From Palleniella muris (lineage in GTDB: Bacteria; Bacteroidota; Bacteroidia; Bacteroidales; Bacteroidaceae), in the NCBI RefSeq assembly GCF_004792655.1, contig NZ_SRZC01000017.1:1-64000 (forward strand): DNA of 64,000 nt, given 5' to 3'. Shown piece after piece: positions 27,072 to 36,384 of the stretch. Numbering within the stretch: the first letter of the stretch is position 1; every line of letters starts with the position of its first letter. The notes beneath the pieces were generated by a model. It was not told the DNA's origin. It worked only from the letters and a program-made list of their open reading frames with translations, and ran no database searches. Made by a program: the position numbers and the translations under genes.

Positions 27072-28568
27072 TTATTTTCCTGCCAAAGCGACCTTCCAGC
27101 GCTCGTATGCAGCCTTGTATTCGGCTGCCTCAGCCTCCGGTTTCTCTGTCGCAATGTGCTTCAGAGTCTTGAAAGCGTCATCACTGTCCTTATAGATTCC
27201 TGCACCGATGCCTGCACCATAGGCAGCACCTACACTGCCGTCTGTCTCATACAGCTCGATTGTCGCTCCTGTAACGGCGGCAAGAGTACGGCGGAACAGC
27301 GGTGAGAGGAAAAGGTTTGCATGTCCCGCCTTGATGGTCTTGATGTCCATGCCCATCTGTGCCATGATTTCCATGCCATAGGCGAAGGAGAAAGCGATGC
27401 CTTCCTGAGCAGCGCGAAGCATGTGTGCCTTGGTGTGAATGTTGAAATTTATGCCGTGGACAGACGCTCCCGGATTCTCATTCTGCAGCACACGCTCCGC
27501 TCCATTGCCGAAAGGAATGACGCTAAGTCCCTCTGCTCCAACAGGAACAGACTCTGCAAGGTCGTTCATTTCGCTATAGGAAATGCCCTCCGGAGCCACA
27601 GTGCGCTTCATCCAAGCATTCAGAATGCCGGTGCCGTTGATGCAGAGAAGCACGCCGAGACGGGTGTCCGGTTGGTTATGGTTGACATGTGCGAAAGTGT
27701 TCACGCGTGATTTCGGGTCGTAGTTCACCTCACCGAGCACACCATAAACCACACCTGATGTTCCTCCCGTTGCAGCAATCTCGCCCGGTTTCATTACATT
27801 CAGGGAGAGAGCATTGTTAGGCTGGTCGCCGCCACGATAGGAAATAGGTGTGCCTTCAGGGATGCCAAGTTCATCGGCGATAGCCTTGCAGACACGTGAC
27901 TGCACTGAGAATGTCGGCACAATCTCCGCAATGATGTCGTCAGAGAAGCCGAAATGGTTCATCACATCACGCGAAACCTCATTGTCCTTGAAGTCCCAGA
28001 ACATTCCTTCCGACAGACCTGAAACGGTTGTTTTCTTGTCTCCGCCTGACAGACGCATGGCGATATAGTCGCCCGGAAGCATGATTTTGTCGATGTTATT
28101 ATAGATGTCAGGCTCGTTTTCCTTGACCCATGCGAGTTTGGCAGCCGTGAAATTGCCGGGAGAGTTAAGCAGATGACCGAGGCATTTCTCACCTCCGATA
28201 GCCTCAAAGGCAGCGTTTCCGTAAGGCACGGCACGTCCGTCGCACCAGATTATTGACGGGCGCAAAGGTTTTCCGTCCTTATCCACGCAGACAAGTCCGT
28301 GCATCTGGTAGGAGATTCCTATCGCTGCGACTGCGGAAAGTGGAGAATCTCCACCGATTTTCTCACAAACGCGCCGGGTGGCGGCACACAGTTCGTCCCA
28401 CCACATCTCAGGTTCCTGCTCTGCCCATCCTGCCTCTTTGGAGATTATCGGTGCCTCCTGGTCAGGATATTGCGCACTTGCCACTGTCTTTCCTGTCGCT
28501 GCGTCGACGACAGAAGCCTTTACTGAAGATGTCCCGATGTCATATCCCAGCAAATATTTCTTTTCCAT
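27072..28568 (-). CDS. xylB: FGGY-family sugar kinase, xylulokinase-like
   Basis: Cytoplasmic 498-aa FGGY kinase that would phosphorylate D-xylulose or a related ketose with ATP to feed the pentose phosphate pathway. The N-terminal phosphate-1 motif LLGYDIGTSSVKASVVDA, the substrate-site stretch GISYQMHGLVCVD, WCDGRA, the phosphate-2-type ATGGTSGVVYG and the C-terminal glycine-rich adenosine loop (GSVGAAYGAGIGAG) are all present at normal length. Xylulokinase is the best match from overall pattern, but FGGY specificity is hard to read, and a role on apiose- or arabinose-derived ketoses from the adjacent pectin genes is possible. It heads a two-gene unit with the AraC-type sensor-regulator (24-bp gap). 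Confidence 0.75.
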   Translation of the reverse strand: MEKKYLLGYDIGTSSVKASVVDAATGKTVASAQYPDQEAPIISKEAGWAEQEPEMWWDELCAATRRVCEKIGGDSPLSAVAAIGISYQMHGLVCVDKDGKPLRPSIIWCDGRAVPYGNAAFEAIGGEKCLGHLLNSPGNFTAAKLAWVKENEPDIYNNIDKIMLPGDYIAMRLSGGDKKTTVSGLSEGMFWDFKDNEVSRDVMNHFGFSDDIIAEIVPTFSVQSRVCKAIADELGIPEGTPISYRGGDQPNNALSLNVMKPGEIAATGGTSGVVYGVLGEVNYDPKSRVNTFAHVNHNQPDTRLGVLLCINGTGILNAWMKRTVAPEGISYSEMNDLAESVPVGAEGLSVIPFGNGAERVLQNENPGASVHGINFNIHTKAHMLRAAQEGIAFSFAYGMEIMAQMGMDIKTIKAGHANLFLSPLFRRTLAAVTGATIELYETDGSVGAAYGAGIGAGIYKDSDDAFKTLKHIATEKPEAEAAEYKAAYERWKVALAGK

Positions 28569-28623
28569 AAGTCGTATAGTTTTGTTGTTTGTATGGTTTT
28601 AATCATTATGTGTTAAACAAGCC

Positions 28624-28683
28624 AACGGAACGACAATGCAGCCTTTCCATGACAGACGCATTGACATTCCGTTAGCAAAATTA
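28624..28683 (-). promoter_or_regulatory. xylB promoter element with hairpin at the predicted 5' end
   Basis: Minus-strand TAATTTTGC at 28675-28683 matches the -7 consensus about 107 bp before xylB. Just downstream the leader can fold: AACGGAA (28624-28630) pairs with TTCCGTT (28667-28673), and inside it CAATGC (28634-28639) pairs with GCATTG (28658-28663), separated by a symmetric 3-nt internal loop. It may be a stabilising or regulatory 5' hairpin. Confidence 0.45.
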
Positions 28684-28729
28684 ATAATAAGTTCTGAATA
28701 ATACAAATTTTATGGGCAGAATTTCAATG

Positions 28730-30289
28730 TTATGCCGCATCTTGTTCGTTTATCTGCCAACTTGTTATTCCGCGCTCTTTTGTGCTGAACGCTATGCCGA
28801 TGCTGACGATTGGCAGGTTGAGAAGTGAGAAGCGTGCCGGATAGTCCTTCAAATCTATCTGCTGCATAGCCTCATCGCTTGGCGCATCAATCTTTGTTTC
28901 TATCAGATAAAGCTTGCCGAAGAGCTTCATCACAAGGTCAACACGACCGTCGGAAGTATGCACTTCCACATCGCCATAGCCTCCGAAAAGCGAGAAGATG
29001 ACGTAGAGCATCTGCTGCCAGTGACCTTCGTAATTAATGTTATCACAATAAGGGACAGTCTTGAAGAACTTCTGCAAAAGTTGCAAAGCTCCATCCATAT
29101 CGTTCTGATAGAATGCACGGACAAGGCGGTTGATGGTCATGTTCGTATCGGACGATTGTATATAGTTTGGCAACAATGCCTTCATCAGTCCGATACGCAC
29201 CTCATTGTTCGGGATGTCAAGTGTATATAGGTCGAACAATTCCGAGTAGTCTTTTATGGTGACATACCCGCTTTGGTACATCAACGGCATGATTGAGTGC
29301 ATTGTTTCCACAGGCGTGTCAAAGTCATCTGCAGTCGCCTCGATTCTTGAGCCTATCTCTGACGGCAGAGTGTTGTATTTCCGCATCATCTCTATGAGAT
29401 AAGTCGGAGTGCCGGAACTGAACCAATAGTTGCCTATCTGCATACGGTTAAAGCAGGTCAGGAGGCTGAACGGGTTGAAGATGTCCGGCGATACGGAGGA
29501 GAAATGGTAACCGTCGTAGTTGTATTTCAACCGTTCTATCGCTTCTTCGCGACTGACTTTCAACTTCTCTGCCAGCAGATCAATGTCCTCACTCATGTCG
29601 GTGAGCAGTTCTTCTTTTGTGATTCCGCAGATGCCGGCGAATCTGTCCCACATCGTGATGTTGTCGATGTTGTTCAGTTCGGAGAAGATACTGAGCTGCG
29701 AGAACTTTGTTATTCCGGTGAAGAACACAAAGCGCAGATATGGGTCGCAAGCCTTCAAAGGACTGTAGAACGCACGCATTATGTGGCGAAGATTCATCAG
29801 TCTGTCTCCCTCGTGTGCCACATCAAGCAGCGGAGCGTCATACTCATCGATGATGACGACCACCTGCTTGCCGGTCTTTTTGTATGCAGCCTCTATCAAA
29901 TCATCAAGATGTGAGAATGTCGGCATCCTCTCTGTGGCGTAAATACTTTCGTATCTGCGCATCTGGCGCAACAGATATTCCCGCAATTGTGCCTCATCCA
30001 TGTGCTTGTCCTTGCTCATGTCGAAATGCAGCACAGGGTATTGCTCCCATTCTTTCTCAAGCTCCGCAATCTTAAGACCCTCAAAAAGCTCCTTGCGCCC
30101 TTCGAAATAGCAATGCAAAGTACTTGCGAGCAACGACTTGCCGAAACGGCGCGGACGACCGAGGAATACATTTTTTGCATTCCCGTTTGCCAGATTATAC
30201 ACATAATCCGTCTTGTCGATGTACAAGTAACCTTTCGTCCTTATTTCCACAAACGACTGTATTCCGAGTGGGTATCTGTGCTTTTCCAT
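28730..30289 (-). CDS. AAA-ATPase-like protein with C-terminal PD-(D/E)XK nuclease domain
   Basis: 519-aa protein of the widespread Bacteroidetes type (AAA-ATPase_like plus PDDEXK_9). It opens with the family's YPLGIQSFVEIRTKGYLYID and a Walker-A-like loop GRPRRFGKSLLAS (near residue 44). A Walker-B-like VVIIDEYDAPL and the signature FFTGITKFSQLSIFSELNN follow. The C-terminal nuclease fold shows Asp in SDGRVDLVM and the ExK pair in LYLIETKID. Members are abundant and multicopy; a role in defence or recombination has been suggested but not shown. It stands alone on the minus strand, with a minus-strand TATATTTGT promoter element near 30315-30323. Confidence 0.85.
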   Translation of the reverse strand: MEKHRYPLGIQSFVEIRTKGYLYIDKTDYVYNLANGNAKNVFLGRPRRFGKSLLASTLHCYFEGRKELFEGLKIAELEKEWEQYPVLHFDMSKDKHMDEAQLREYLLRQMRRYESIYATERMPTFSHLDDLIEAAYKKTGKQVVVIIDEYDAPLLDVAHEGDRLMNLRHIMRAFYSPLKACDPYLRFVFFTGITKFSQLSIFSELNNIDNITMWDRFAGICGITKEELLTDMSEDIDLLAEKLKVSREEAIERLKYNYDGYHFSSVSPDIFNPFSLLTCFNRMQIGNYWFSSGTPTYLIEMMRKYNTLPSEIGSRIEATADDFDTPVETMHSIMPLMYQSGYVTIKDYSELFDLYTLDIPNNEVRIGLMKALLPNYIQSSDTNMTINRLVRAFYQNDMDGALQLLQKFFKTVPYCDNINYEGHWQQMLYVIFSLFGGYGDVEVHTSDGRVDLVMKLFGKLYLIETKIDAPSDEAMQQIDLKDYPARFSLLNLPIVSIGIAFSTKERGITSWQINEQDAA

Positions 30290-30531
30290 ACTCTTGATTG
30301 CTTTTTATTTCGCCACAAATATACTACTTTTTGCCGACATAAGCAAATTTGCATTCTCTTTTTTGCGCCTTTATCTTACGGAAGGTGAACAATCAAAGAT
30401 GTTTTGACGACAGAAGAGCCGTACATGTCATACCATCATCCATGGCTATGCCATTGAAATGACAGTTTTAAAACGGTGAAAAATCTTTACAAACGAAAGC
30501 AATGGGTTTTCTAATTATTTCTGTTCAAAAA

Positions 30532-30555
30532 CCTTGAAAACACGTCTTTTCAAGG
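30532..30555 (-). terminator. Candidate terminator downstream of the outer-membrane protein gene
   Basis: Perfect 9-bp stem CCTTGAAAA/TTTTCAAGG with a 6-nt loop. On the minus strand it is followed by a T run. It lies about 320 bp past the stop of the beta-barrel gene. The stem is AT-rich and the distance long, so this is tentative. Confidence 0.45.
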
Positions 30556-30599
30556 GGAAAATAATACTTTCACAAATCATTTCTATTAAAATAAAGAGC

Positions 30600-30709
30600 A
30601 AAAGGTATCACTTTATGATTCAAAAGCTATTGATTAGTATTGCCATTCGATACCTTTTGGACTGTAAAGTGATACCATTTGTCATGTCAAGCGTTACCTT
30701 TCGCTATAA
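30600..30709. repeat. 110-bp array of five 22-bp units (array 2)
   Basis: Units start at 30600, 30622, 30644, 30666 and 30688. The first reads AAAAGGTATCACTTT and the last CAAGCGTTACCTTTCG, nearly the same closing unit as in array 3 (CAAGTGCTACCTTTCG at 47337). Inner units are more diverged. It lies in a 588-bp gap without genes between the ATPase-nuclease and the beta-barrel gene. Confidence 0.7.
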
Positions 30710-30877
30710 AAATGGATAGTGATAAGAATACAAATATCCTTATACCATTGATTACCAACACAGTATAAAAAGCATAAAATCCACGCAATAGTTTTGTTTT
30801 CCATGTGTGATTTTAGTTTTACGCGACTATTTGCGTTAAAAAAGGCGTGAGTTTTCTAATTTCCATTCGCTTCCACC

Positions 30878-33022
30878 CTACTCATGCTTCATCACCCCCG
30901 GGTCGGTCTTCCGTGGTCGGAGGATGCGCTCAGCCTCAGCAAATTTCCTGCCACGGGACAGACTGACATTCAGTTGCAGAGTCACTTTGTTGCCCATATC
31001 GCCGGAAGAGACACGGAGATTCCTATGCAGATTGCGGTTGAGAAGCTCAATGTCGTTCACCGCAACATCCTTGCGGAAAGGGTTCTGCCAATGGAGTGCA
31101 AGGTTGAAAACGTGGTTGAAGCGGTAGGAAGCAGACAGGGATGTCGTGATGCAGCCCTTCGATTTTGTCTCGCCTTCCATGAAACTCCAGCCGTTACCGG
31201 CAGAGGCGGAGAGCATAAGCCTGCCGAGATAGGCGTTCATCTGCGCACTGTACATCAGCGAAGTGAAGGTGTGCGTATAGTCATCGCCATAGTTCCAGCA
31301 GCGCGACACTGCTCCGTAAAGCGACACATCGAGCTTGTCGGCAATGAGATGCAGGGTTGTATAGTCACCGACAAACATCATCCTGATTGACCCTTGGTTA
31401 CGCCTTGTGAACAAGAACTGCGTCGTGCCGTCGTCCAAAGTGTTGCGAGTAATGTTCTGCATTATGGTGTTGCTCCTGTAATAAAGGTACATGGCGGAGA
31501 GCTGCGAATCGACTTTCTTCCCCGCAAACGACAGCAGGAGACTGTGCTCATTGCGGTTGTCGGGCTTCAAGGAAGGATTGCCGACGGTCATTTCCTTTAT
31601 CACGCCCGACGGCAAAGGCACTGTTTCGTCGGTTGTCGTGACATCGTTCAGGAACATGTTCTTCGGTGCGTGGATTGACAACTCGTAATTGTAACGCACG
31701 AAAAAGGCAGGCGAGAACTTGTAACTCAGCATCACGACAGGACGAGGCAGCGTATAACGGAACGACTCACCGCCCTGAGTGTAGCGTTTTTGTGCCAGTC
31801 CAATGCCGGCTTTCCAACCCAGTTTGCCTGACGAACCGCGCAACTGTGCATAGGCGTAGACCTCCGATTGGCGCATCAGGGGTGAGTTGGCAATATCGCC
31901 GGAGTACTCGTTGCTTATGCGGTCACGGCTGTATTGCAGCCCTGCCGACAGCGTGAAAGGCTTCAAACGGTTCTCGTACAGCACCTCACCGCTCACAGAA
32001 CGCATCTTTCCTCGCACACTATAAGCATACTCTCCGACATCTTCGCGACGGTAGTCATAACGGCTGCCGACATACGCTGCCGTGGCATTGGCGGTCAATG
32101 TCTGCTTGTGCGGAAGATTGATATTGACATATAGGTCCAGCTGCGGTGAGGAATAGCGGTCGCGAATGTTGGAGACAACATTTGCAATGCCCACCGGTGT
32201 CTCCATTTCCCGAACGCGTCGTGCCTTGGGAGCGTGGGAGAACGCACCCGACAAAGCCACATTAAACTGATATTTTCCTTCATCCGCAAGACTGTATCTG
32301 AGGCGCATCGTGCCGTCAATGCCTTTGTCGGGATTGACAATGTCCTTGGCAAAGGCGGTGTACTCTGTACCGTCGGCAAGGGTGTAGGTAGTGGTTCTCT
32401 CCGTCATAACTCCGTCACTGTAGCGCAATCCGCAACCGTAATCCAAGGAAATCTCACTCTTGCCACGGTTGAAGCGTGCGAAAACGTTCTGCGAACCGCG
32501 CAGGCAGGTCAGCGGTTGCGTAAGTTCTCCGCCAATGGTGTAGCCGCTTGTCGGTCGCACTACATTGATGTTTATTACATAAGCGATGTCCTTGCCGTAG
32601 CGCAATCCCGGCTCGCGGATGAAGTCAACAGACTTTACAGTCGCCATTTCCAGAGCCAAAAGGTCTTGGGAGGTAGCGACAATGTCGTTGATGCGTATCT
32701 GCACACCGCCGAGAATGTCAGGGGATTTTATCTCCTTCGTCACCTCATCGACAGAGATTCCCGGCAAGGCGAGGGTTTTAAGGAGGGAATAGCCGGTGGC
32801 GGAAGCCTCCAACTGCCTGCGTGTGGGGAAGATTCGCTGGCCGTTTTCGGTGTTCACAACCCTGTGTCCCTGCACCGTAACCTCCCCTATCTCTATCGGT
32901 TCTTTTACAGAAACGGTGTCGGAAGGCTCCTGTGCCAATAATGGTGCGGACATAAAAACGAAGCATGACAACACTGCTCCCGCCATGCTTCGCCGGCAGG
33001 AAAACGCTTGCCGGAATGCCAT
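30878..33022 (-). CDS. TonB-dependent-receptor-like outer-membrane beta-barrel protein
   Basis: About 714 aa. From the chosen start (ATG at 33022, MAFRQAFSCRRSMAGAV) it has a signal peptide ending PLLAQ, a short TonB-box-like stretch (EIGEVTVQGHRVV), a plug-like domain (LKTLALPGISVDEVTK, IRINDIVATSQDLLALEM) and a long barrel of alternating aromatic strands. It is shorter than SusC-type transporters and lacks an N-terminal carboxypeptidase-like domain. It belongs to the small plug-plus-barrel proteins of Bacteroidetes; cargo unknown. The frame is open to an ATG at 33067, but that codon lies inside a 19-bp hairpin stem and would bury the signal peptide. It follows a membrane-anchored winged-helix regulator on the same strand, so the two probably form a regulatory pair. 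Confidence 0.75.
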   Translation of the reverse strand: MAFRQAFSCRRSMAGAVLSCFVFMSAPLLAQEPSDTVSVKEPIEIGEVTVQGHRVVNTENGQRIFPTRRQLEASATGYSLLKTLALPGISVDEVTKEIKSPDILGGVQIRINDIVATSQDLLALEMATVKSVDFIREPGLRYGKDIAYVININVVRPTSGYTIGGELTQPLTCLRGSQNVFARFNRGKSEISLDYGCGLRYSDGVMTERTTTYTLADGTEYTAFAKDIVNPDKGIDGTMRLRYSLADEGKYQFNVALSGAFSHAPKARRVREMETPVGIANVVSNIRDRYSSPQLDLYVNINLPHKQTLTANATAAYVGSRYDYRREDVGEYAYSVRGKMRSVSGEVLYENRLKPFTLSAGLQYSRDRISNEYSGDIANSPLMRQSEVYAYAQLRGSSGKLGWKAGIGLAQKRYTQGGESFRYTLPRPVVMLSYKFSPAFFVRYNYELSIHAPKNMFLNDVTTTDETVPLPSGVIKEMTVGNPSLKPDNRNEHSLLLSFAGKKVDSQLSAMYLYYRSNTIMQNITRNTLDDGTTQFLFTRRNQGSIRMMFVGDYTTLHLIADKLDVSLYGAVSRCWNYGDDYTHTFTSLMYSAQMNAYLGRLMLSASAGNGWSFMEGETKSKGCITTSLSASYRFNHVFNLALHWQNPFRKDVAVNDIELLNRNLHRNLRVSSGDMGNKVTLQLNVSLSRGRKFAEAERILRPRKTDPGVMKHE

Positions 33023-33057
33023 TGTGGCAAGCGTAGGATGAATAAAATCAAATAAAT

Positions 33058-33113
33058 AAAAGCCCATATCTTTGCATCTGTGATTTGTTTGCAGTGCAAA
33101 GGTATGGGCTTTT
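33058..33113. promoter_or_regulatory. Inverted repeat carrying -7-like elements on both strands
   Basis: Arms of 19 bp (33058-33076 and 33095-33113) with one mismatch; each contains AGCCCATA, then TC or CC, then TTTGCA. Each arm therefore holds a TATCTTTGC- or TACCTTTGC-type -7 element on opposite strands, and each side ends in A- or T-rich sequence as in a bidirectional terminator. It separates the winged-helix regulator from the barrel gene. Confidence 0.55.
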
Positions 33114-33186
33114 TATGTTTTAAGTGAGGAAAACTGTCTGACATTTGCCTGACATTATTCCTGACAAACGGCTAACAACTTGTTTT

Positions 33187-33915
33187 TCAGTCGCAAGAAG
33201 TTTTGTCCTTCAGCATATATGCACGTCCTCTGTCCGACTCGATGTGCAGGTTTCCGTACTGTTCTATGATAGGTTTTATCCTTCGGACGAGCGTGTAGAG
33301 CGTGTCACTCGCATCCGGTTTCTTGGGCCAGAGGTCAGCGCAAATCCTCTCTTTCGGCAGTCGGTGGGCATCGGAAAGGAAGAGCATTTCCATCAGACGG
33401 TGCTGCATAGGCGTGAAGCGCACCTCCTCTTTCTCCGCTGTGTAAAACCGTTTGCATGCCAAATCGTAGGACAAACCTCCAAAACTGACCACATCTTCCA
33501 CCGCATTTGCCGCCACCAAAGGATGCCGCCGGCGATGCCACAGCACCCCAACCGTCCACAATGCCGTCAGCAACAGTAGCACTGCCGTCATCCTTTGGTC
33601 AGACATCCGCAGCACAGTAAGGAACGGGCAGCAGGCGTCCGCTTCAAGAACAGTGGCGTGACGGTCACCGATTCTGACCATTCTCACAGAGATTGCCGCC
33701 GTGTCCCTTATCTCCGCAATGGCTATATTGCTGCGATAAACACTGACGGTGTCGGGAGTTATGACATCGCTCCGCTGCTGTCGCAGTGCCACGGCAAGTG
33801 CCCTGTCTGCCTCATGTTGCAGGCAAGCACTCTGATTCTCGTAACTGCAATAGCTTGAGAACAGCGCACTGAGAAGCAGCACAAGGAATACTGTTATTGA
33901 AAGGTATGGTTTCAT
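33187..33915 (-). CDS. Membrane-anchored winged-helix transcription regulator
   Basis: 242-aa one-component regulator with two membrane helices. Residues 6-22 (ITVFLVLLLSALFSSY) and about 107-128 (MTAVLLLLTALWTVGVLW) bracket a periplasmic domain of about 80 residues with two Cys pairs or singles (SYCSYENQSACLQ, ADACCPFL). The cytoplasmic C-terminus (about 143-236) is an OmpR/PhoB-type winged helix: FTPMQHRLMEMLFLSDAHRLPKE is cut here as FTPMQHRLMEMLFL, then ADLWPKKPDASDTLYTLV and a wing near GNLHIESDRGRAYML. The layout resembles ToxR/CadC-like membrane regulators with the DNA-binding domain at the other end. A minus-strand TAACTTTGT at 33982-33990 is its likely promoter. Its probable target is the outer-membrane protein gene that follows (inference from adjacency). 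Confidence 0.75.
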   Translation of the reverse strand: MKPYLSITVFLVLLLSALFSSYCSYENQSACLQHEADRALAVALRQQRSDVITPDTVSVYRSNIAIAEIRDTAAISVRMVRIGDRHATVLEADACCPFLTVLRMSDQRMTAVLLLLTALWTVGVLWHRRRHPLVAANAVEDVVSFGGLSYDLACKRFYTAEKEEVRFTPMQHRLMEMLFLSDAHRLPKERICADLWPKKPDASDTLYTLVRRIKPIIEQYGNLHIESDRGRAYMLKDKTSCD

Positions 33916-33981
33916 AAGGAAACTTTGTTAAAAAATAGCCATTTTGTTGCATTTTTTTGTGTAATTACACCTATTTAGGCA

Positions 33982-33990
33982 ACAAAGTTA
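33982..33990 (-). promoter_or_regulatory. -7 promoter element of the winged-helix regulator
   Basis: Minus-strand TAACTTTGT, about 67 bp before the start codon, in an otherwise empty AT-rich gap of about 200 bp up to the Fic gene. Confidence 0.45.
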
Positions 33991-34121
33991 CGTTTTTATT
34001 TTGAATTATCCCAAATTTATCAGAACAAAATCAAAGATACAACACTGTTATTACATTATTTGTCACTTTCCAAGACTTTCATCTTGCAGCAAAGTCCTTT
34101 TACTAAGTTTTGAAGACTGCA

Positions 34122-34853
34122 TCAAACCCGGAAATAAGCCAGCGAATCTCTGTAATCATCCTGTGCCGTAAGACAAGTGTCCGTAAGATAGTCTTTTATG
34201 CGCGGCCATTCTCGCAACCCACGGTAATAGAACATTTTCAGTTCATCCGTTATAATAAAAGGTATGATTCCGTTGGCAAGGCATTCCTTGAACATTACAA
34301 GCCGTCCGACACGACCGTTTCCGTCCTGAAACGGATGAATCAACTCAAACCTCCAATGGAAGTTTAGAACGCTCTCAAGGTCTTTCTCCTGCAAAGACCG
34401 GTAATCGGACAATAGCGCAGACATATCCTGCGCAACATCTTCCGGCAACGAAGTCTCAACACCTCCCACTTCGTTTGGCAGGCGTTTGTACTCTCCGACA
34501 GCAAACCAACTTTTGTCACTGTCGGAAGTTCCTGCCTTCAGAAGCGAATGAAGATGTTTGACAAACTCCTCGGTCAGAGGTTCTTCGGCATTGGTGATGA
34601 TATAATCCATGCAGCGGAAGTGGTTGGATGTCTCTATCACATCATCGACATTCACAGCCTCTTCCGTCACTCCTATTGTGTTTGTCTCAAAAATATAGCG
34701 TGTCTGCTCGTGCGTCAGGCGGCTCCCCTCAATATGGTTTGAATTGTATGCCATATCAATCTGTGTCCTATGGTAAATCCCACCCTTAAGGCCCGTTTCG
34801 CGTTCCTCTCGCAGTCGCAGCAGCAATCGCTGTGTTATTTTCGTATCACTCAT
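34122..34853 (-). CDS. Fic-family AMP-transferase-like protein with built-in inhibitory motif
   Basis: 243-aa Fic-domain protein expected to transfer AMP (or another nucleotide part) from a nucleotide to a hydroxyl on a target protein. The active-site signature HPFQDGNGRVGR is complete, including the catalytic His. The N-terminal part carries YNSNHIEGSRLT, fitting the autoinhibitory SxxxE(G/N) motif, so this is likely a class II Fic protein whose Glu blocks productive ATP binding. A flap-like stretch precedes the active site (SWFAVGEYKRLPNEVGG). The gene starts 29 bp after the preceding minus-strand gene, so it is probably co-transcribed. Target and role are unknown. Confidence 0.85.
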   Translation of the reverse strand: MSDTKITQRLLLRLREERETGLKGGIYHRTQIDMAYNSNHIEGSRLTHEQTRYIFETNTIGVTEEAVNVDDVIETSNHFRCMDYIITNAEEPLTEEFVKHLHSLLKAGTSDSDKSWFAVGEYKRLPNEVGGVETSLPEDVAQDMSALLSDYRSLQEKDLESVLNFHWRFELIHPFQDGNGRVGRLVMFKECLANGIIPFIITDELKMFYYRGLREWPRIKDYLTDTCLTAQDDYRDSLAYFRV

Positions 34854-34882
34854 GGTTTTTCTTTATTTCTCACTTATTGCTA

Positions 34883-36160
34883 TCACATCACATTTACAGG
34901 ACTCCATCGCATCAAGTCCTCGCGGACATAACCCACACGGTCACCATAGCCGAGCTTATACCAGCCTTTCTCAAAGCCAAGGCATGGGTAGGAATCCGGC
35001 ACACAGCCTTCCTCTGACTCTATCGTCCCAAGTTTCGGACTCGCTGTTGACGGTCGTTGACGGACATTTATTGTGCCAAAGTCTCTTGCAAAAAGGAAGC
35101 CGTTGCCTTTTTCTGCCGAGAAATTGACAACACGTGCACCGGCTTTCGGCACAAGACCATAGTCCTGAACCGCCACAAGATAGTTGTCGCCGCTCTCGCC
35201 AATGTAACGGCTGACAGAACCGTTTTCCCGGATAACGACATCAGCGGATGTCGCCCAACGTTCGTCAGGCGTAAGCAAATCGGCGGAAACGATACTCATT
35301 TCTGCCGTCGGACGGAAGTTTTTAGAATGCCATTCAAGTGTCGCGCCACCGGCAAGGTCGGCGAAAAGGTAATGTCCTTGGTATTTCATGGAAACGGGAA
35401 TGACAAACCCTTTGCCTTCGGTGATTACAAACGGGGCATCCCTGAACATCGAATCAACAAGGCACAATCCTACAGGAGCACCGGATTTCACCCTCAACGT
35501 GAAGTCCTCCACCTGTCCGTTAGCCCACCGTGTGGCAGGAGTGAGCCGGTAAGGTATCTCGAAACTGCATGCAACATTATAACTCATGCGGTAGCGGTAA
35601 GTATGGTGCACAATGTTCTTCCCGTGTTGGAAGCGAGCCGGGAAATAGTAAGCATAGGCGAAAGACGTGAGACTGTCAAGTTCCTGGTTATAAACAGCAT
35701 CCTCATAAGGCAGGATACTGTCCGCAACCTCTCCATATCCCTTCCATTTCGCAGCATCAAGAGGAGTGAAATCTGTGGTATGCACACCGTCAACCCAGCC
35801 TGTCGCGACAATGCCGTTTGTGTGTTCCAGCTGTTTGCCGTTTATCATCACCGTGAAATCATGGATGAACGGATGCCCACCTTCACGTCTCAGCGGCTCC
35901 ATGGTGTTATATGGCGAGGAGGCTTCAAATGCCATTGTCACGGTCTTTTCTTCTCCACGGTTGAAGAACTCGTAAAAGACATCGACATGCGCAAAGCCGT
36001 CTTTCCCGACAGTGATTGTCAGAATCTCCTTTGACACAGCAACATCGGTTTCCTTCACAGGCACAAGGAAATTCCCACTTGTGAAGTAAACACCATCGTT
36101 GGCATATACGCGCACTGTCGCAACAGCGACAAGCAACATCGCAAAAACCAGTCTCCTCAT
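34883..36160 (-). CDS. Exported protein with C-terminal SH3-like (SH3b) domain
   Basis: 425-aa secreted or periplasmic protein (signal peptide MRRLVFAMLLVAVATVRVYA). The frame is open further upstream, but that part looks non-coding and would bury the signal, so ATG 36160 is chosen. The main body is beta-rich (FLVPVKETDVAVSKEILTI, VDVFYEFFNRGEEKTVTMAF) and resembles DUF4424-type surface proteins. The last 70 residues form an SH3b domain (GTINVRQRPSTASPKLG, KGWYKLGYGDRVGYVRED), commonly used to bind peptidoglycan. A minus-strand TAATTTTGT lies at 36186-36194. Exact function is not recognised. Confidence 0.65.
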   Translation of the reverse strand: MRRLVFAMLLVAVATVRVYANDGVYFTSGNFLVPVKETDVAVSKEILTITVGKDGFAHVDVFYEFFNRGEEKTVTMAFEASSPYNTMEPLRREGGHPFIHDFTVMINGKQLEHTNGIVATGWVDGVHTTDFTPLDAAKWKGYGEVADSILPYEDAVYNQELDSLTSFAYAYYFPARFQHGKNIVHHTYRYRMSYNVACSFEIPYRLTPATRWANGQVEDFTLRVKSGAPVGLCLVDSMFRDAPFVITEGKGFVIPVSMKYQGHYLFADLAGGATLEWHSKNFRPTAEMSIVSADLLTPDERWATSADVVIRENGSVSRYIGESGDNYLVAVQDYGLVPKAGARVVNFSAEKGNGFLFARDFGTINVRQRPSTASPKLGTIESEEGCVPDSYPCLGFEKGWYKLGYGDRVGYVREDLMRWSPVNVM

Positions 36161-36384
36161 AAGCCCATTGTTTTTATTATTCTTCACAAAATTACATAAT
36201 CTTATCAAAAGGCATGCATATTTCATGAAGAATTTTGATTTATTTGCATTTGAGAAGCCTTCTCCGTCAATGGCACAAACTATCTGAAAACACAGCAACC
36301 AACTGTCCGTTTTCGGACATCAGGTATTTATTACCGTACACAAGCGTATGGCAACCAGCATTGATTATCAAGCATTTGCATGTT

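Noticed and set aside
33058..33113. Invertible promoter switch flanked by inverted repeats
   Set aside because: The 18-bp loop between the arms is too short for a normal invertase substrate and no site-specific recombinase gene is nearby.
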